A stretch of DNA of 60,762 nucleotides from Oscillospiraceae bacterium (GTDB taxonomy: Bacteria; Bacillota; Clostridia; Oscillospirales; Oscillospiraceae), in contig JAFXTU010000061.1 in NCBI GenBank assembly GCA_017535635.1, positions 1 through 60,762 of the forward strand, read 5' to 3'. Below are positions 22,848-33,426 of this stretch, one piece after another. Numbering within the stretch: the first letter of the stretch is position 1; each line of letters begins with the position of its first letter. The notes below the pieces were generated by a model. It was given only the letters and a program-made list of their open reading frames with translations. It was not told the DNA's origin and did no database searches. The translations under genes and the position numbers were made by a program.

Positions 22848-23930
22848 TTAAGCTTCTTCCCCTTCCTCCGGGGCGGTGTCCAGGGCCCATAGGTTGCAGA
22901 TCTCGCCGCTGAGCTGCTCATAGGTCCAGAGCGCTCCGCTGCGGGCCCGGCTGAAGGGATCCAGCACCCGATACCCCTCCCTCTCATAGGCATAGAGGAT
23001 GATGAAGTGGCCGTAGAGGGTGAAGTTCCCCGGGTCCATGACGCAGACGACCCACTTCCCCTTGTCCAGGGCATCCCGGATGCTCCCCTCCCAAAGAGGC
23101 AGCTCCTTCCCCTCCAGGCCCCAGGCGGCCGCGCCCAGGGTGAAAAGGGCCCACTTGGTCCCCGCGCCGTAGACATAGTAGTCGTTCTCCAGGGCCCAGG
23201 CGGCCATCCGGTCCGGCGTGGCGTCCTCCCGACCAGCGAAGTGGAGGGCCGCCATACTCAACACCGTGGGGCCGCAGCCGGTGACGGCCACGTCGCCGCT
23301 GCCGTAGGGACAGTAGCACCAGCGGGGATCGTACTGCATGAGGAGCAGCGTCTCGCCGCTGAGCTCGTCCTCCGTGAAATACCCGGTCGTGGGCTCTCCC
23401 GGATACCCCAGGACGTAATCCAGCAGCTCCGGGTTGGAGCAGAGGTCCTGCCGGACCATCTCCGGCAGGGAGTCCCACTGGTCTGCGGCCTCCAGGAAGC
23501 GGCTGTCGAAGGCGGAAAGTGCCTCCAGACGCAGCAGCTGCTCCTCCGGGTCGCGCATCCGGGGCTTCTCCAAGCCTGCCGCCAGCAGGGAGTCAATGAC
23601 CTCCGGCTCCGGCGCAGGGGTGGGTTCCGGGGTCGGCTCAGGAGTCGGCTCAAGCGTAGGCTCGGGCGAGGGCGCCGGTGTAGGCGCCGGTGTGGGCGCA
23701 GACGTTGGTTCCGGCGGCGGCGCAGGAGTCGTCTCCGGGGTGGGCACAGGCGAGGAGGTGGGAGAGGGGGACACATCCGGAAGAACGGGCTGCCGATCCA
23801 TTTGCCTGGCGACCAGGAAAATGAGGATCGCCAGCGGCAGAATGGCCAGCAGTGCGAGCGGGGACACTTTCTTTTGCTTTTTCTGATCGCGTCCGTGCCG
23901 GGACGAACTTGCTTTCTTCTTCGCGGACAA
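22848..23930 (-). CDS. Membrane-anchored C39-like cysteine peptidase
   Basis: A 360-residue protein: a basic cytoplasmic start (SAKKKASSSRHGRDQKKQ), one membrane helix at about 22-41, a low-complexity Thr/Pro/Glu/Ala linker at about 46-100 made of TPEP/TPAP repeats, and an extracytoplasmic papain-like domain. The domain begins QYDPRWCYCPYG and has the nucleophile motif TGCGPTVLSM, the histidine in YGHFIILYA and the aspartate in RVLDPFS, as in peptidase_C39_2 proteins. The start is TTG at 23930, eight bases after GGAGG. No toxin, leader peptide or transporter is nearby, so a cell-surface or wall-linked role is more likely than bacteriocin export. Confidence 0.82.
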   Translation of the reverse strand: MSAKKKASSSRHGRDQKKQKKVSPLALLAILPLAILIFLVARQMDRQPVLPDVSPSPTSSPVPTPETTPAPPPEPTSAPTPAPTPAPSPEPTLEPTPEPTPEPTPAPEPEVIDSLLAAGLEKPRMRDPEEQLLRLEALSAFDSRFLEAADQWDSLPEMVRQDLCSNPELLDYVLGYPGEPTTGYFTEDELSGETLLLMQYDPRWCYCPYGSGDVAVTGCGPTVLSMAALHFAGREDATPDRMAAWALENDYYVYGAGTKWALFTLGAAAWGLEGKELPLWEGSIRDALDKGKWVVCVMDPGNFTLYGHFIILYAYEREGYRVLDPFSRARSGALWTYEQLSGEICNLWALDTAPEEGEEA

Positions 23931-23950
23931 GCGCAGCGCCTCCGTTCTTC

Positions 23951-23978
23951 CAGGATAGCAAAAACAGGATAGCAAAAA
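23951..23978 (-). repeat. 14-bp tandem duplication of a -10-like element
   Basis: The 14-mer CAGGATAGCAAAAA occurs twice head to tail. Read leftward each copy contains TTTTTGC-TATCCT, so the -10-like TATCCT is duplicated in front of the C39-like gene. The upstream copy is spaced 17 bp from TTGTAT (23994-23989), making a plausible promoter. Confidence 0.6.
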
Positions 23979-24038
23979 CCGACGAAAAATACAAGGAAAT
24001 GTGCGTTTCTTTTTCCCCGAGGGCGGATCTGGCCGCGC

Positions 24039-24067
24039 TTTACTTTCCCGCCGCTTTTTGCTAGAAT
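24039..24067 (+). promoter_or_regulatory. Promoter of the deacetylase-DUF2461 pair
   Basis: TTTACT (24039-24044), 17 bp and TAGAAT (24062-24067), about 80 bp ahead of the deacetylase start. Confidence 0.55.
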
Positions 24068-24149
24068 CCGGACGGGATGAAAAGGCCCTCGGCGGCGCAT
24101 ACTGCAGCGGAACGATCATCACGGAAAGCATCCCAGGAGGATTCGACCC

Positions 24150-24974
24150 ATGCTGCGGCGCCTCGCCTTTGGCCTCATGGTCCTCTTTTCCCTCTTCTAT
24201 TCTCCCCCGCCGGAGGAAGCGCCCGTCCGGCTCCCCATCCTCATGTATCACGATGTAAAGTGGGAGCACACCGGCAAGGACGTGATCACGCCGGAAGAGC
24301 TGCGGAGCGACCTTAAGTGGCTCCGGGAGGAGGGGTACACCGCCGTCACCTTGAAGGAGGTCGTCTCCTTCGTGCTGGAGGGAGCTCCCCTGCCGGAAAA
24401 GCCCATCGTCCTCAGCTTTGACGACGGCCTCCGCAGCGCGCTGGATACCGTGCTCCCCCTGCTTCGGGAGGCGGAGATGCCCATGGTCCTCTCCGTCATC
24501 GGCCTCAGCGCGGACGAGGTCTCCACGTTTCCGGAAGGCAAACCCTACGCCCACGCAACTTGGGCCCATCTCCGGGAGCTGAAGGAAAGCGGCCTTGTCG
24601 AGCTGCAGAACCACAGCTATGACCTGCACCGGACGGACAGAGGCGCCGTGGGAGTCCTGCGCAGGCCGGGAGAAGGAAAGGAAGCCTACGAGGAAAGGCT
24701 GAGCGGGGACGCCCTGCTCCTGCAGGAGCGTCTGCTGCAGGAGACGGGCTGCCTCCCCAGCACCTTCACCTACCCCTACGGGGCTTACGATGCCCTCAGC
24801 GAGAGCGTCCTCCGGGAGCTGGGCTTTCAGGCCACACTGACCTGCGATTTCGGCATGAACCTGCTGGACCGGGACCCGGACTGTCTCTTCGGCCTGAAGC
24901 GCATCTGCCGCGCCCACGGCGCGGACCTGGCCGCCCTCCTGACGGAGGCGGAAAACACCCTGAAATGGAGATGA
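24150..24974 (+). CDS. Polysaccharide deacetylase (NodB-like, carbohydrate esterase 4)
   Basis: A 274-residue exported enzyme. A short hydrophobic N-terminus (residues 4-18, RRLAFGLMVLFSLFYS) acts as signal or anchor. NodB motifs: MYHDV, then SFDDG (catalytic aspartates), HSYDLH (zinc histidines) and TYPYGAYD. It would remove acetyl groups from a surface glycan such as peptidoglycan or a polysaccharide. RBS CAGGAGG lies just before the ATG. The next gene starts four bases after its stop. Confidence 0.88.
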   Translation: MLRRLAFGLMVLFSLFYSPPPEEAPVRLPILMYHDVKWEHTGKDVITPEELRSDLKWLREEGYTAVTLKEVVSFVLEGAPLPEKPIVLSFDDGLRSALDTVLPLLREAEMPMVLSVIGLSADEVSTFPEGKPYAHATWAHLRELKESGLVELQNHSYDLHRTDRGAVGVLRRPGEGKEAYEERLSGDALLLQERLLQETGCLPSTFTYPYGAYDALSESVLRELGFQATLTCDFGMNLLDRDPDCLFGLKRICRAHGADLAALLTEAENTLKWR

Positions 24975-24978
24975 GCCC

Positions 24979-25692
24979 ATGCCCTTTGACCGAATGCTCG
25001 CCTACTGCGCGGCCCTGCGGGAGCACAACGACCGGAGCTGGTTCCACGAGAACCACGGACAATACGAGGAGGCCAGAAAGGACTTTCTCGCCCTTCTGGA
25101 CCAGCTGCGCTATGTTATTGCCGCCGGGGCCCCGGAGCTGGTGGACGACATATTGTATATGAATGCCCGGGACTGGATATACCGCATCGCCAGGGACATG
25201 CGCTACTACCGGGACCGGCCGCCCTACGACCCCTCCTTCCGGGCCTACATATCCGCCGACCGGAAGAGCTGGCTTCCCATCGGCTACTTCCTCTGCGTGG
25301 AGCCCGGCGGCACGCTGTTCGGCACGGGAATGTTCCTGGAAAAGACCAGCGCCATCAACCGGGTGCGGGACTACATCGCCGCGAACCTGGACGAATGGGA
25401 AGAGCTCCTCCGGGCCGGGGACCTCACCCTGGAGGGGGACAGACTCAAGACCCTCCCCCGGGGCTACGCTCCCGGCCATCCCGCCCAGGAATGGCTGCGG
25501 TACAAAAACTGGCTGGTCACCTTCCCCTTCCCGGACAAAGACCTGGGCTCCTTCGACGAATTCGGGGAAAAGGTCGCCGCCCTGCTCCCCCGGCTGGAGC
25601 CCTTCCGGAAATTCCTCCTGGCTGCGGGAAGAAGCGCGGAGTCACCGGGACCGGTGATTCCCCCAACTCAGGAAAAGGACTGGGGCTGGTAA
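24979..25692 (+). CDS. DUF2461 family protein
   Basis: A 237-residue protein matching the DUF2461 pattern: an opening helix pair (LREHNDRSWFHENHGQYEEARKDF region), RIARDMRYYRDRPPYDPSFR, then a C-terminal part with TLPRGYAPGHPAQEWLRYKNW. The family is widespread, soluble and of unknown function. It follows the deacetylase by four bases, so the two are probably co-translated, but no functional link can be inferred. The tail after residue 225 is loose and proline-rich. Confidence 0.85.
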   Translation: MPFDRMLAYCAALREHNDRSWFHENHGQYEEARKDFLALLDQLRYVIAAGAPELVDDILYMNARDWIYRIARDMRYYRDRPPYDPSFRAYISADRKSWLPIGYFLCVEPGGTLFGTGMFLEKTSAINRVRDYIAANLDEWEELLRAGDLTLEGDRLKTLPRGYAPGHPAQEWLRYKNWLVTFPFPDKDLGSFDEFGEKVAALLPRLEPFRKFLLAAGRSAESPGPVIPPTQEKDWGW

Positions 25693-25696
25693 TATA

Positions 25697-25763
25697 TTCG
25701 GGCGGCGTGAAGCTTCACGCCGCCCGAACCACTAACCACTAACCACTAACCACTAACCACTGA
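25697..25763. repeat. 32-bp perfect palindrome followed by five CCACTAA repeats
   Basis: The palindrome at 25697-25728 has arms TTCGGGCGGCGTGAAG and CTTCACGCCGCCCGAA with no loop, and can act as a terminator for both converging genes. Directly after it come four exact CCACTAA heptamers (25729-25756) and a fifth as CCACTGA (25757-25763). The opposing CDF gene ends inside the repeat: its TAG stop is CTA in the fourth heptamer. Confidence 0.9.
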
Positions 25764-26640
25764 CAGAATCATCCACATAGGGATTCACGTGCACCATACA
25801 GTGCCGGATGCTGGGCTCGCTCTCCTCCACGGCATCGTGGACCCGCTCGGAGATGTCGTGGGCCTCCCGCAGTGTGAGCCGCCCGTCCACGGCGATCTCC
25901 AGGTCCACATAGATGCCCGGTCCGAAGCGGCGGGAGCGGAGCTCATCCAGACGCATGACCCCGGCCACCGAGAGGGCCGCCGTGCGGAAGCGGGCCTCCA
26001 GCTCCGGCGGGCAGGCCTGGTCCACCGTCTGGCTCACGGCCTCCAGGAAGATGGTCACCGCCACCCGGAGGATGAGGATGCTGATGATGACGCTGGCCAC
26101 CGCATCCAGCACAGGAAGGCCCAGCCGCGCCCCCAGAATGCCCACGAAAACGCCGGCGGAGGCAAAGACGTCCGAGCGGTGATCCCACGCGCTGGCCTTG
26201 AGCGCCAGACTGTTCAGCTTCTTTGCCGTCCGAATGGTATACCAGTAAAGGGCTTCTTTCACTACGCAGCAGACCGCGGCGGCGATGAGGGCCGGGAGAC
26301 CGGGAGCCTCCAGGCTGTCCGATCCGGCAAAGATCGTCTTCAGCCCGCTCCATCCAATGCCCAGGCCGGTGAGGAACACCAGAAAGGCCAGGAGCAGGGA
26401 CGCAACGCACTCAAAGCGGGCGTGGCCGTAAGGGTGCTGGGGATCCGCCTGTTGGTTGCCCAGGTGAACGCCGATCATGGCGATCAACGTGTTGAGCACA
26501 TCGGAGGCGGAGTTCACAGCGTCGGAAATGAGTCCGCCGGACTTCGCCAGAAAGCCGACGACGAGCTTCATGATGCAGAGCAGGGCGTTGGCGGTGAGAC
26601 CCACCAGAGTCACCCGCCGCGCCTGTCGGGAGTTGTCCAT
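25753..26640 (-). CDS. CDF-family divalent cation exporter
   Basis: A 295-residue cation diffusion facilitator with about six membrane helices and a soluble C-terminal domain. The metal sites are visible: SDAVNSASD in helix 2 and DHRSD in helix 5 (HxxxD arrangement), as in FieF/MntE-like transporters exchanging Zn, Fe or Mn for protons. The C-terminal domain (about 210-290) has the dimerising fold with IYVDLEIAVDGRLTLREAH and histidines near MVHVNP. Metal choice cannot be settled. The final codons lie in the CCACTAA repeat. Confidence 0.88.
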   Translation of the reverse strand: MDNSRQARRVTLVGLTANALLCIMKLVVGFLAKSGGLISDAVNSASDVLNTLIAMIGVHLGNQQADPQHPYGHARFECVASLLLAFLVFLTGLGIGWSGLKTIFAGSDSLEAPGLPALIAAAVCCVVKEALYWYTIRTAKKLNSLALKASAWDHRSDVFASAGVFVGILGARLGLPVLDAVASVIISILILRVAVTIFLEAVSQTVDQACPPELEARFRTAALSVAGVMRLDELRSRRFGPGIYVDLEIAVDGRLTLREAHDISERVHDAVEESEPSIRHCMVHVNPYVDDSVSG

Positions 26641-26743
26641 GAGAGGGCCTCCTTGACACGGCTTTTTGTTCGGCCTGTGCGCGATTCAGGAGTCATTTTA
26701 TGCCCGGACCGGGGCGGTTAGACGCAAGAAACTCCCGAGACAC

Positions 26744-26781
26744 CAGGAAAGACGGCTTGCTGACGCAAGTCGTCTTTCCTG
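26744..26781 (-). terminator. Hairpin directly after tRNA-Arg
   Basis: CAGGAAAGACG pairs with CGTCTTTCCTG, with a further short inner stem (GCTTGC/GCAAGT). It abuts the CCA end of the tRNA on the leftward strand. No immediate T run, so it may be a processing or termination signal. Confidence 0.5.
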
Positions 26782-26858
26782 TGGCACGCCTGACGCGACT
26801 CGAACGCACGACCTTCTGCTCCGGAGGCAGACGCTCTATCCAACTGAGCTACAGGCGC
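26782..26858 (-). tRNA. tRNA-Arg (anticodon CCG)
   Basis: Read leftward: acceptor arms GCGCCTG and CAGGCGT (one G-U pair), D arm TAGCTCAGTTGGATAGAGC, anticodon stem TCTGC/GCAGA around CTCCGGA giving anticodon CCG for CGG codons, T arm GTGCGTTCGAGTCGCGT, discriminator G and encoded CCA (26784-26782). Total 77 nt. Confidence 0.95.
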
Positions 26859-26884
26859 ACATCCCGGGTTTCATATGCCCGGAT

Positions 26885-26913
26885 ATTATAGCACTCGTTT
26901 TTTGATTTGTAAA
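26885..26913 (-). promoter_or_regulatory. Promoter of tRNA-Arg
   Basis: Minus-strand TTTACA (26913-26908), 17 bp and perfect TATAAT (26890-26885), about 27 bp ahead of the tRNA 5' end. The rest of 26914-27026 is AT-rich and holds no recognisable gene. Confidence 0.8.
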
Positions 26914-27026
26914 GACTTTTCTTTTCTCTTGCGCAATTTGGCTGAAATCAAGCATTTTTGGCCGCCGAATTGGGGCATTTACTGAAAAACTCCCGGAAAA
27001 ATCGAACTTTTTCGCGCTATTTCCCC

Positions 27027-27055
27027 TTGCATATTTTCCCTGAGGGGGCTACAAT
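27027..27055 (+). promoter_or_regulatory. Promoter of trmL
   Basis: TTGCAT (27027-27032), 17 bp and TACAAT (27050-27055), 40 bp ahead of the ATG. A short hairpin (GCGCCGA/TCGGCGC) falls in the leader. Confidence 0.65.
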
Positions 27056-27094
27056 GCCATTGTGCGCCGAGTCGGCGCAGAAGGAGAGGCAAAA

Positions 27095-27559
27095 ATGCTG
27101 AATGTTGTGCTGGTAGAGCCGGAGATACCACAAAATACGGGGAATATCTCCCGGACCTGCGCCATCACCGGGGCCAGGCTGCACCTGGTCCGTCCCCTGG
27201 GCTTCGACATCTCCGACCGGGCGGTGAAACGGGCCGGACTGGACTACTGGCACCTGCTGGACCTGCGGGTCTACGAGAACCTGGAGGAGTTTCTCCGGAT
27301 GCACGGACACGAACCCCTCTGGCTCGCCACCACCAAGGGCGGGACGCGCTATACCGACGTCTCCTTTGAGGAGGAGTGCTGGCTGGTGTTCGGCAAGGAG
27401 AGCGCGGGGCTGCCCGCCTGGCTCCGGGAGAAGTACGCCGACCGCTGCCTCCGCATCCCCATGGTCCGGGGCGCCAGGAGCATGAACCTGGGAAACAGCG
27501 TGGCGGTCCTCTGCTACGAGGCGCTGCGGCAGCAGGGCTTCCCGGAGCCGCTCTTTTGA
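27095..27559 (+). CDS. trmL: tRNA (cytidine(34)-2'-O)-methyltransferase
   Basis: A 154-residue SPOUT-fold methyltransferase with a deep trefoil knot. It starts LNVVLVEPEIPQNTGNI and has the SAM-binding motifs LVFGKESAGLP and IPMVRGARSMNLGNSVAV, all diagnostic of TrmL/YibK, which 2'-O-methylates the wobble nucleotide of tRNA-Leu. The start is fixed by AAGGAGAGG six bases ahead. It precedes the glycolytic genes by 54 bp and may share their transcript. Confidence 0.93.
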   Translation: MLNVVLVEPEIPQNTGNISRTCAITGARLHLVRPLGFDISDRAVKRAGLDYWHLLDLRVYENLEEFLRMHGHEPLWLATTKGGTRYTDVSFEEECWLVFGKESAGLPAWLREKYADRCLRIPMVRGARSMNLGNSVAVLCYEALRQQGFPEPLF

Positions 27560-27613
27560 TTTCAAATCGGACCCGCTTTTCGCATCACTAATACCATATT
27601 TGGAGGAGCTTGC

Positions 27614-28801
<1,188 letters not shown>

Positions 28802-28811
28802 GGGACCGGCC

Positions 28812-29582
28812 ATGAATCCGAAATACCGCAAAACCGTCATCGCGGGCAACTGGAAGATGAACCTCCTCCCCTCCCAGCTCCGGGACTATGCCGATGGCCT
28901 GAAGGCCCTGCTGGGGAAGGAGCACTGGTGCGAGGCAGTCCTCTGTGTTCCCGCCCTCATGGCGATCCCCCTGGGGCGCGCGCTCCGGGGCTGCCGGGTG
29001 AGTGTGGGAGTCCAGGACGTGTCCGACCGGGACATGGGGGCTTACACGGGCGAGGTGGCAGCCGCCCAGCTCCGGGACGCCGGGGTGAAGTACGTCATCG
29101 TGGGCCACTCCGAACGCCGCGCCTATCACGGCGAAACGGACGAACTCATCGGCCGGAAGCTGCGGAAGGCGCTGGAGGAGGGCATGACCCCCATTCTCTG
29201 CGTGGGTGAGACGCTGCCCCAGCGCTCCGCAGGGACGGAGAAGGACGTGGTCCGCGCCCAGGTGAAGACCGCACTTCTCGGCCTGGATGCCGCGGCGATG
29301 AAAAAGGTCGTCCTGGCTTATGAGCCGGTGTGGGCCATCGGCACGGGGCACACCGCCTCCCCCGCCCAGGCCCAGGACATGTGCCGGGAGATCCGGGCCG
29401 TCCTCCGGGAGCGCTTTGACGCCCGGACGGCGAGGGCGGTCTCCGTCCTCTATGGCGGCAGCATGAACCCCCGGAACGCACAGGAGCTCCTCTCCCAGCC
29501 GGACGTGGACGGCGGCCTCATCGGCGGCGCCAGTCTGGACCCCGGGAAATTCTATCAGATATTGGAAGCGGCAAAGCCATGA
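28812..29582 (+). CDS. tpiA: Triose-phosphate isomerase
   Basis: A 256-residue TIM barrel interconverting dihydroxyacetone phosphate and glyceraldehyde 3-phosphate. Catalytic residues are evident: lysine in AGNWKMN (about residue 15), histidine in VGHSERR and glutamate in [11 protein letters not shown], with the phosphate loop YGGSMNP. It begins 10 bp after pgk and its TGA overlaps the ATG of gpmI (ATGA), so the genes are translationally coupled. Confidence 0.97.
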   Translation: MNPKYRKTVIAGNWKMNLLPSQLRDYADGLKALLGKEHWCEAVLCVPALMAIPLGRALRGCRVSVGVQDVSDRDMGAYTGEVAAAQLRDAGVKYVIVGHSERRAYHGETDELIGRKLRKALEEGMTPILCVGETLPQRSAGTEKDVVRAQVKTALLGLDAAAMKKVVLAYEPVWAIGTGHTASPAQAQDMCREIRAVLRERFDARTARAVSVLYGGSMNPRNAQELLSQPDVDGGLIGGASLDPGKFYQILEAAKP

Positions 29583-31099
29583 AAACACCGGTAACCTTGA
29601 TCATTATGGACGGCTTCGGCCTGTCGGAGGAGAAGACCGGCAACGGCATCCTGGCCGCCGGGACTCCCAATTTTGACGAGCTCTGGTCCTCCAATCCCCA
29701 CTGCACCCTGGCCGCCTCCGGTCCGGACGTGGGACTGCCTCCGGACACCATGGGCAACAGCGAGGTGGGACACACCAACATCGGCGCCGGGCGGGTGGTG
29801 TACCAGAGCCTCCTGCGCATCACGAGCAGCATCGAGGACGGTTCCTTCTTTGAAAACCCCGTTCTGGCCGGGGCCGCCCTCCGGCGGGCCGAGGCCCCGT
29901 CCGGCAGCGCCCACATCTTCGTCCTCCTCAGCGACATCGGCGTCCACAGCGATATACATCACGTCTGGGCTCTGCTGAAGCTTCTGAAGGACAAGGGCGT
30001 GAAGAACGCCTACCTCCACTGCTTCCTGGACGGGCGGGACGCCTCTCCCGAGTCCGGCAAGGGCTACGTGGAGGAGGCGGTCCGGCAGTGCGAGGGCATC
30101 GGCCTGGGCAAGGTGGCCTCCCTCTGCGGCCGCTTCTACGCCATGGACCGGGACAAGCGCTGGGAGCGGGTACAGCGGGCCTATGAAAACCTGGTGGCCG
30201 GAACGGGAAAGCAGGAGCCGGACCCGGTGAAGGCCATGGAGGAATCCTACGCCGCCGGAGTGACGGACGAATTCGTGGAGCCGGTGCTCTGCTGTCCGGA
30301 GGGCCTCATCCGGGAGGGGGACACCATCTTCTTCATGAACTTCCGGCCCGACCGGGCCAGGGAGATCACCCGGGCCTTCTGCGACCCGGCCTTCGACGGC
30401 TTTGAGCGTCTGAAGGGCTACTTCCCTGTGGACTTCATCTGCCTGGCCCAGTACGACGCGGACCTGCCCAACGTGAAAGTTGCATTTCCCCCCGAGGAGC
30501 CGAAGAACACCCTGGGAGAGTATCTGAGCAGGCTTGGCATGACCCAGCTGCGGATCGCGGAGACGGAGAAGTACGCCCACGTGACCTTCTTTTTCAACGG
30601 CGGCAGCGAGGAGGAGCTGCCCGGGGAGGATCGGGTCCTGATCCCCTCCCCCAAGGAATACGCCACCTACGATCTCATCCCCCAGATGCGGGCCTACGAG
30701 GTCTGCGAGGAGGTCACCAGGCGCATCCGCAGCGGCAAATACGACCTGGTGGTGGTGAACTACGCCAACTGCGACATGGTGGGCCACACCTGTGTGTGGG
30801 ACGCCATACTGGAGGCGGTCCGGGTGACGGATAAGTGCGTCATGGAGACGGTGAAGGCCACCGCCGAGGCCGGAGGCATCAGCATCGTCACCGCCGACCA
30901 CGGCAACGCCGAGGAGGTCTGGAACAAGGACGGCACCCCCCATACCGGCCACACCACGAACCCGGTGCCCTTCATCATCCAGGGTGCGGACGTCCGGCTG
31001 AAGGACGGGCGGCTGGCGGACATCGCCCCCACCATCCTGAGCCTCATGGGTCTGGAGCAGCCCGAAGAGATGAGCGGGCAGAGCCTGATCCTGCTGTAA
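29579..31099 (+). CDS. gpmI: 2,3-bisphosphoglycerate-independent phosphoglycerate mutase
   Basis: A 506-residue alkaline-phosphatase-superfamily enzyme needing two Mn ions. The start LIIMDGFG carries the first metal aspartate; the phosphoserine nucleophile is S61 in MGNSEVGHTNIGAGR. NYANCDMVGHT and TADHGNAEEVW near the C-terminus hold the remaining metal ligands. It converts 3-phosphoglycerate to 2-phosphoglycerate. In spore formers this Mn enzyme is pH-sensitive and helps store phosphoglycerate in spores. Starts inside the tpiA stop. Confidence 0.97.
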   Translation: MKTPVTLIIMDGFGLSEEKTGNGILAAGTPNFDELWSSNPHCTLAASGPDVGLPPDTMGNSEVGHTNIGAGRVVYQSLLRITSSIEDGSFFENPVLAGAALRRAEAPSGSAHIFVLLSDIGVHSDIHHVWALLKLLKDKGVKNAYLHCFLDGRDASPESGKGYVEEAVRQCEGIGLGKVASLCGRFYAMDRDKRWERVQRAYENLVAGTGKQEPDPVKAMEESYAAGVTDEFVEPVLCCPEGLIREGDTIFFMNFRPDRAREITRAFCDPAFDGFERLKGYFPVDFICLAQYDADLPNVKVAFPPEEPKNTLGEYLSRLGMTQLRIAETEKYAHVTFFFNGGSEEELPGEDRVLIPSPKEYATYDLIPQMRAYEVCEEVTRRIRSGKYDLVVVNYANCDMVGHTCVWDAILEAVRVTDKCVMETVKATAEAGGISIVTADHGNAEEVWNKDGTPHTGHTTNPVPFIIQGADVRLKDGRLADIAPTILSLMGLEQPEEMSGQSLILL

Positions 31100-31149
31100 A
31101 TATCCAAGCACAAGATACTGCGCGGCGGACTGATCCGCCGCAGCATTGA

Positions 31150-32457
<1,308 letters not shown>

Positions 32458-32501
32458 ACCCCGTATAAAACCCCCTCCTGGGGGAATAATCCCCATAGAG
32501 A

Positions 32502-32532
32502 AAGCTCCGCGGAGAACTTCTCCGCGGAGCTT
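32502..32532 (+). terminator. Hairpin ending the glycolytic operon
   Basis: AAGCTCCGCGGAGAA pairs with TTCTCCGCGGAGCTT in a stem of up to 15 bp. A smaller hairpin (CCCCCTCCTGGGGG) lies at 32470-32484. Neither has a strong T run, so some read-through into the SpoIIQ-like gene is possible. Confidence 0.6.
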
Positions 32533-32553
32533 CGATCATGGGGGTGAATCGTT

Positions 32554-33315
32554 ATGAACGACAAAAAGAAAACGGAGAGCGTCCTGCCGCGCATTCTTCG
32601 CTTCATCGGAGACCGGGGCTTTACCTTCATTCTGCTCCTCTGCGTGGCGGTGATCGGAATCACGGCCTGGATCTTCTCTACGGCCCTGGAGAGCACAGTC
32701 CCCAGGGAGGAGCCCAGCCTGCAGAACCGGGTCACCGCCCCACCGGAGACCCCGTTTGCGGTGGAGGATTTCCACTGGATGCCAGCCGTGGTCCCGCCCG
32801 TCCAGGCGACCCCGATGCCCACAGAGGCACCGGAGGCGCCCGCGGAGCCCGAATCGGCGGAAGCTGCCGCGGAAGAGGAAGCGCCGGCGGCAGAGGTCAT
32901 CGCCACGGCCTTTGACTGGCCGGTGAAGGGGGCGATCTGCGCCGATTACAGCGTGGACGCCCTGCAGTACGACCGGACCATGCTGGACTGGCGCACCCAC
33001 GGGGCCATCGACATCGAGGCCGACCTGGGGCAAAAGGTAAAGGCGGCGGCGGACGGAACGGTGGAACGGCTCTACACGGACCAGATGTACGGCGTCACTC
33101 TGATCCTCTACCACGGGGGCGGGCTGCGCAGCATCTACTGCAACCTGGCGGGGAATCCCGCCGTCCAGGCCGGAGACATTGTGGCCCTGGGCCAGGTCAT
33201 CGGCGCGGTGGGCAACACCGCCGACGCGGAGAACGGGGACGTGAACCATCTCCACTTCGCCATGACTCTGGACGAAACAAGAGTGAATCCTTTGGACTTT
33301 CTTCCGGAGAAATGA
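32554..33315 (+). CDS. M23 (LytM) peptidase, SpoIIQ-like
   Basis: A 253-residue bitopic protein: basic cytoplasmic start, one membrane helix (about residues 22-42), a Pro/Ala/Glu-rich linker (60-118) and a LytM domain. The zinc motif is complete: H149-x3-D153 (THGAIDIE) and H232-x-H234 (HLHF). Single-helix LytM proteins of this size resemble SpoIIQ, the forespore half of the channel across the engulfing membranes. B. subtilis SpoIIQ has lost a zinc ligand, while clostridial ones keep it, as here. Assignment to SpoIIQ rather than another M23 protein is inference. Confidence 0.75.
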   Translation: MNDKKKTESVLPRILRFIGDRGFTFILLLCVAVIGITAWIFSTALESTVPREEPSLQNRVTAPPETPFAVEDFHWMPAVVPPVQATPMPTEAPEAPAEPESAEAAAEEEAPAAEVIATAFDWPVKGAICADYSVDALQYDRTMLDWRTHGAIDIEADLGQKVKAAADGTVERLYTDQMYGVTLILYHGGGLRSIYCNLAGNPAVQAGDIVALGQVIGAVGNTADAENGDVNHLHFAMTLDETRVNPLDFLPEK

Positions 33316-33323
33316 ATACGTTC

Positions 33324-33359
33324 TGAGCGGGCCGATGGTCGGCCCGCTCAATGCTTTTT
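33324..33359 (+). terminator. Intrinsic terminator after the SpoIIQ-like gene
   Basis: Perfect 12-bp stem TGAGCGGGCCGA/TCGGCCCGCTCA with loop TGG, followed by AATGCTTTTT. Confidence 0.88.
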
Positions 33360-33366
33360 CCGCCCC

Positions 33367-33395
33367 TTGTTTTTTCCTCTCCCGTCGGGTAAAAT
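33367..33395 (+). promoter_or_regulatory. Promoter of the chromate transporter operon
   Basis: TTGTTT (33367-33372), 17 bp and TAAAAT (33390-33395). The -10 box overlaps an in-frame ATG at 33394, so that ATG is excluded as a start. Confidence 0.65.
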
Positions 33396-33426
33396 GGGGA
33401 AAACCTTCGGACGGGAGGCGGTCCCT

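Noticed and set aside
22848..23930. A bacteriocin-processing C39 exporter
   Set aside because: There is no ABC transporter domain, only one membrane helix, and no double-glycine leader peptide nearby.
25697..25728. The 32-bp palindrome as an insertion-sequence end or attachment site
   Set aside because: No transposase, integrase or target duplication is nearby; a terminator shared by two converging genes explains it.
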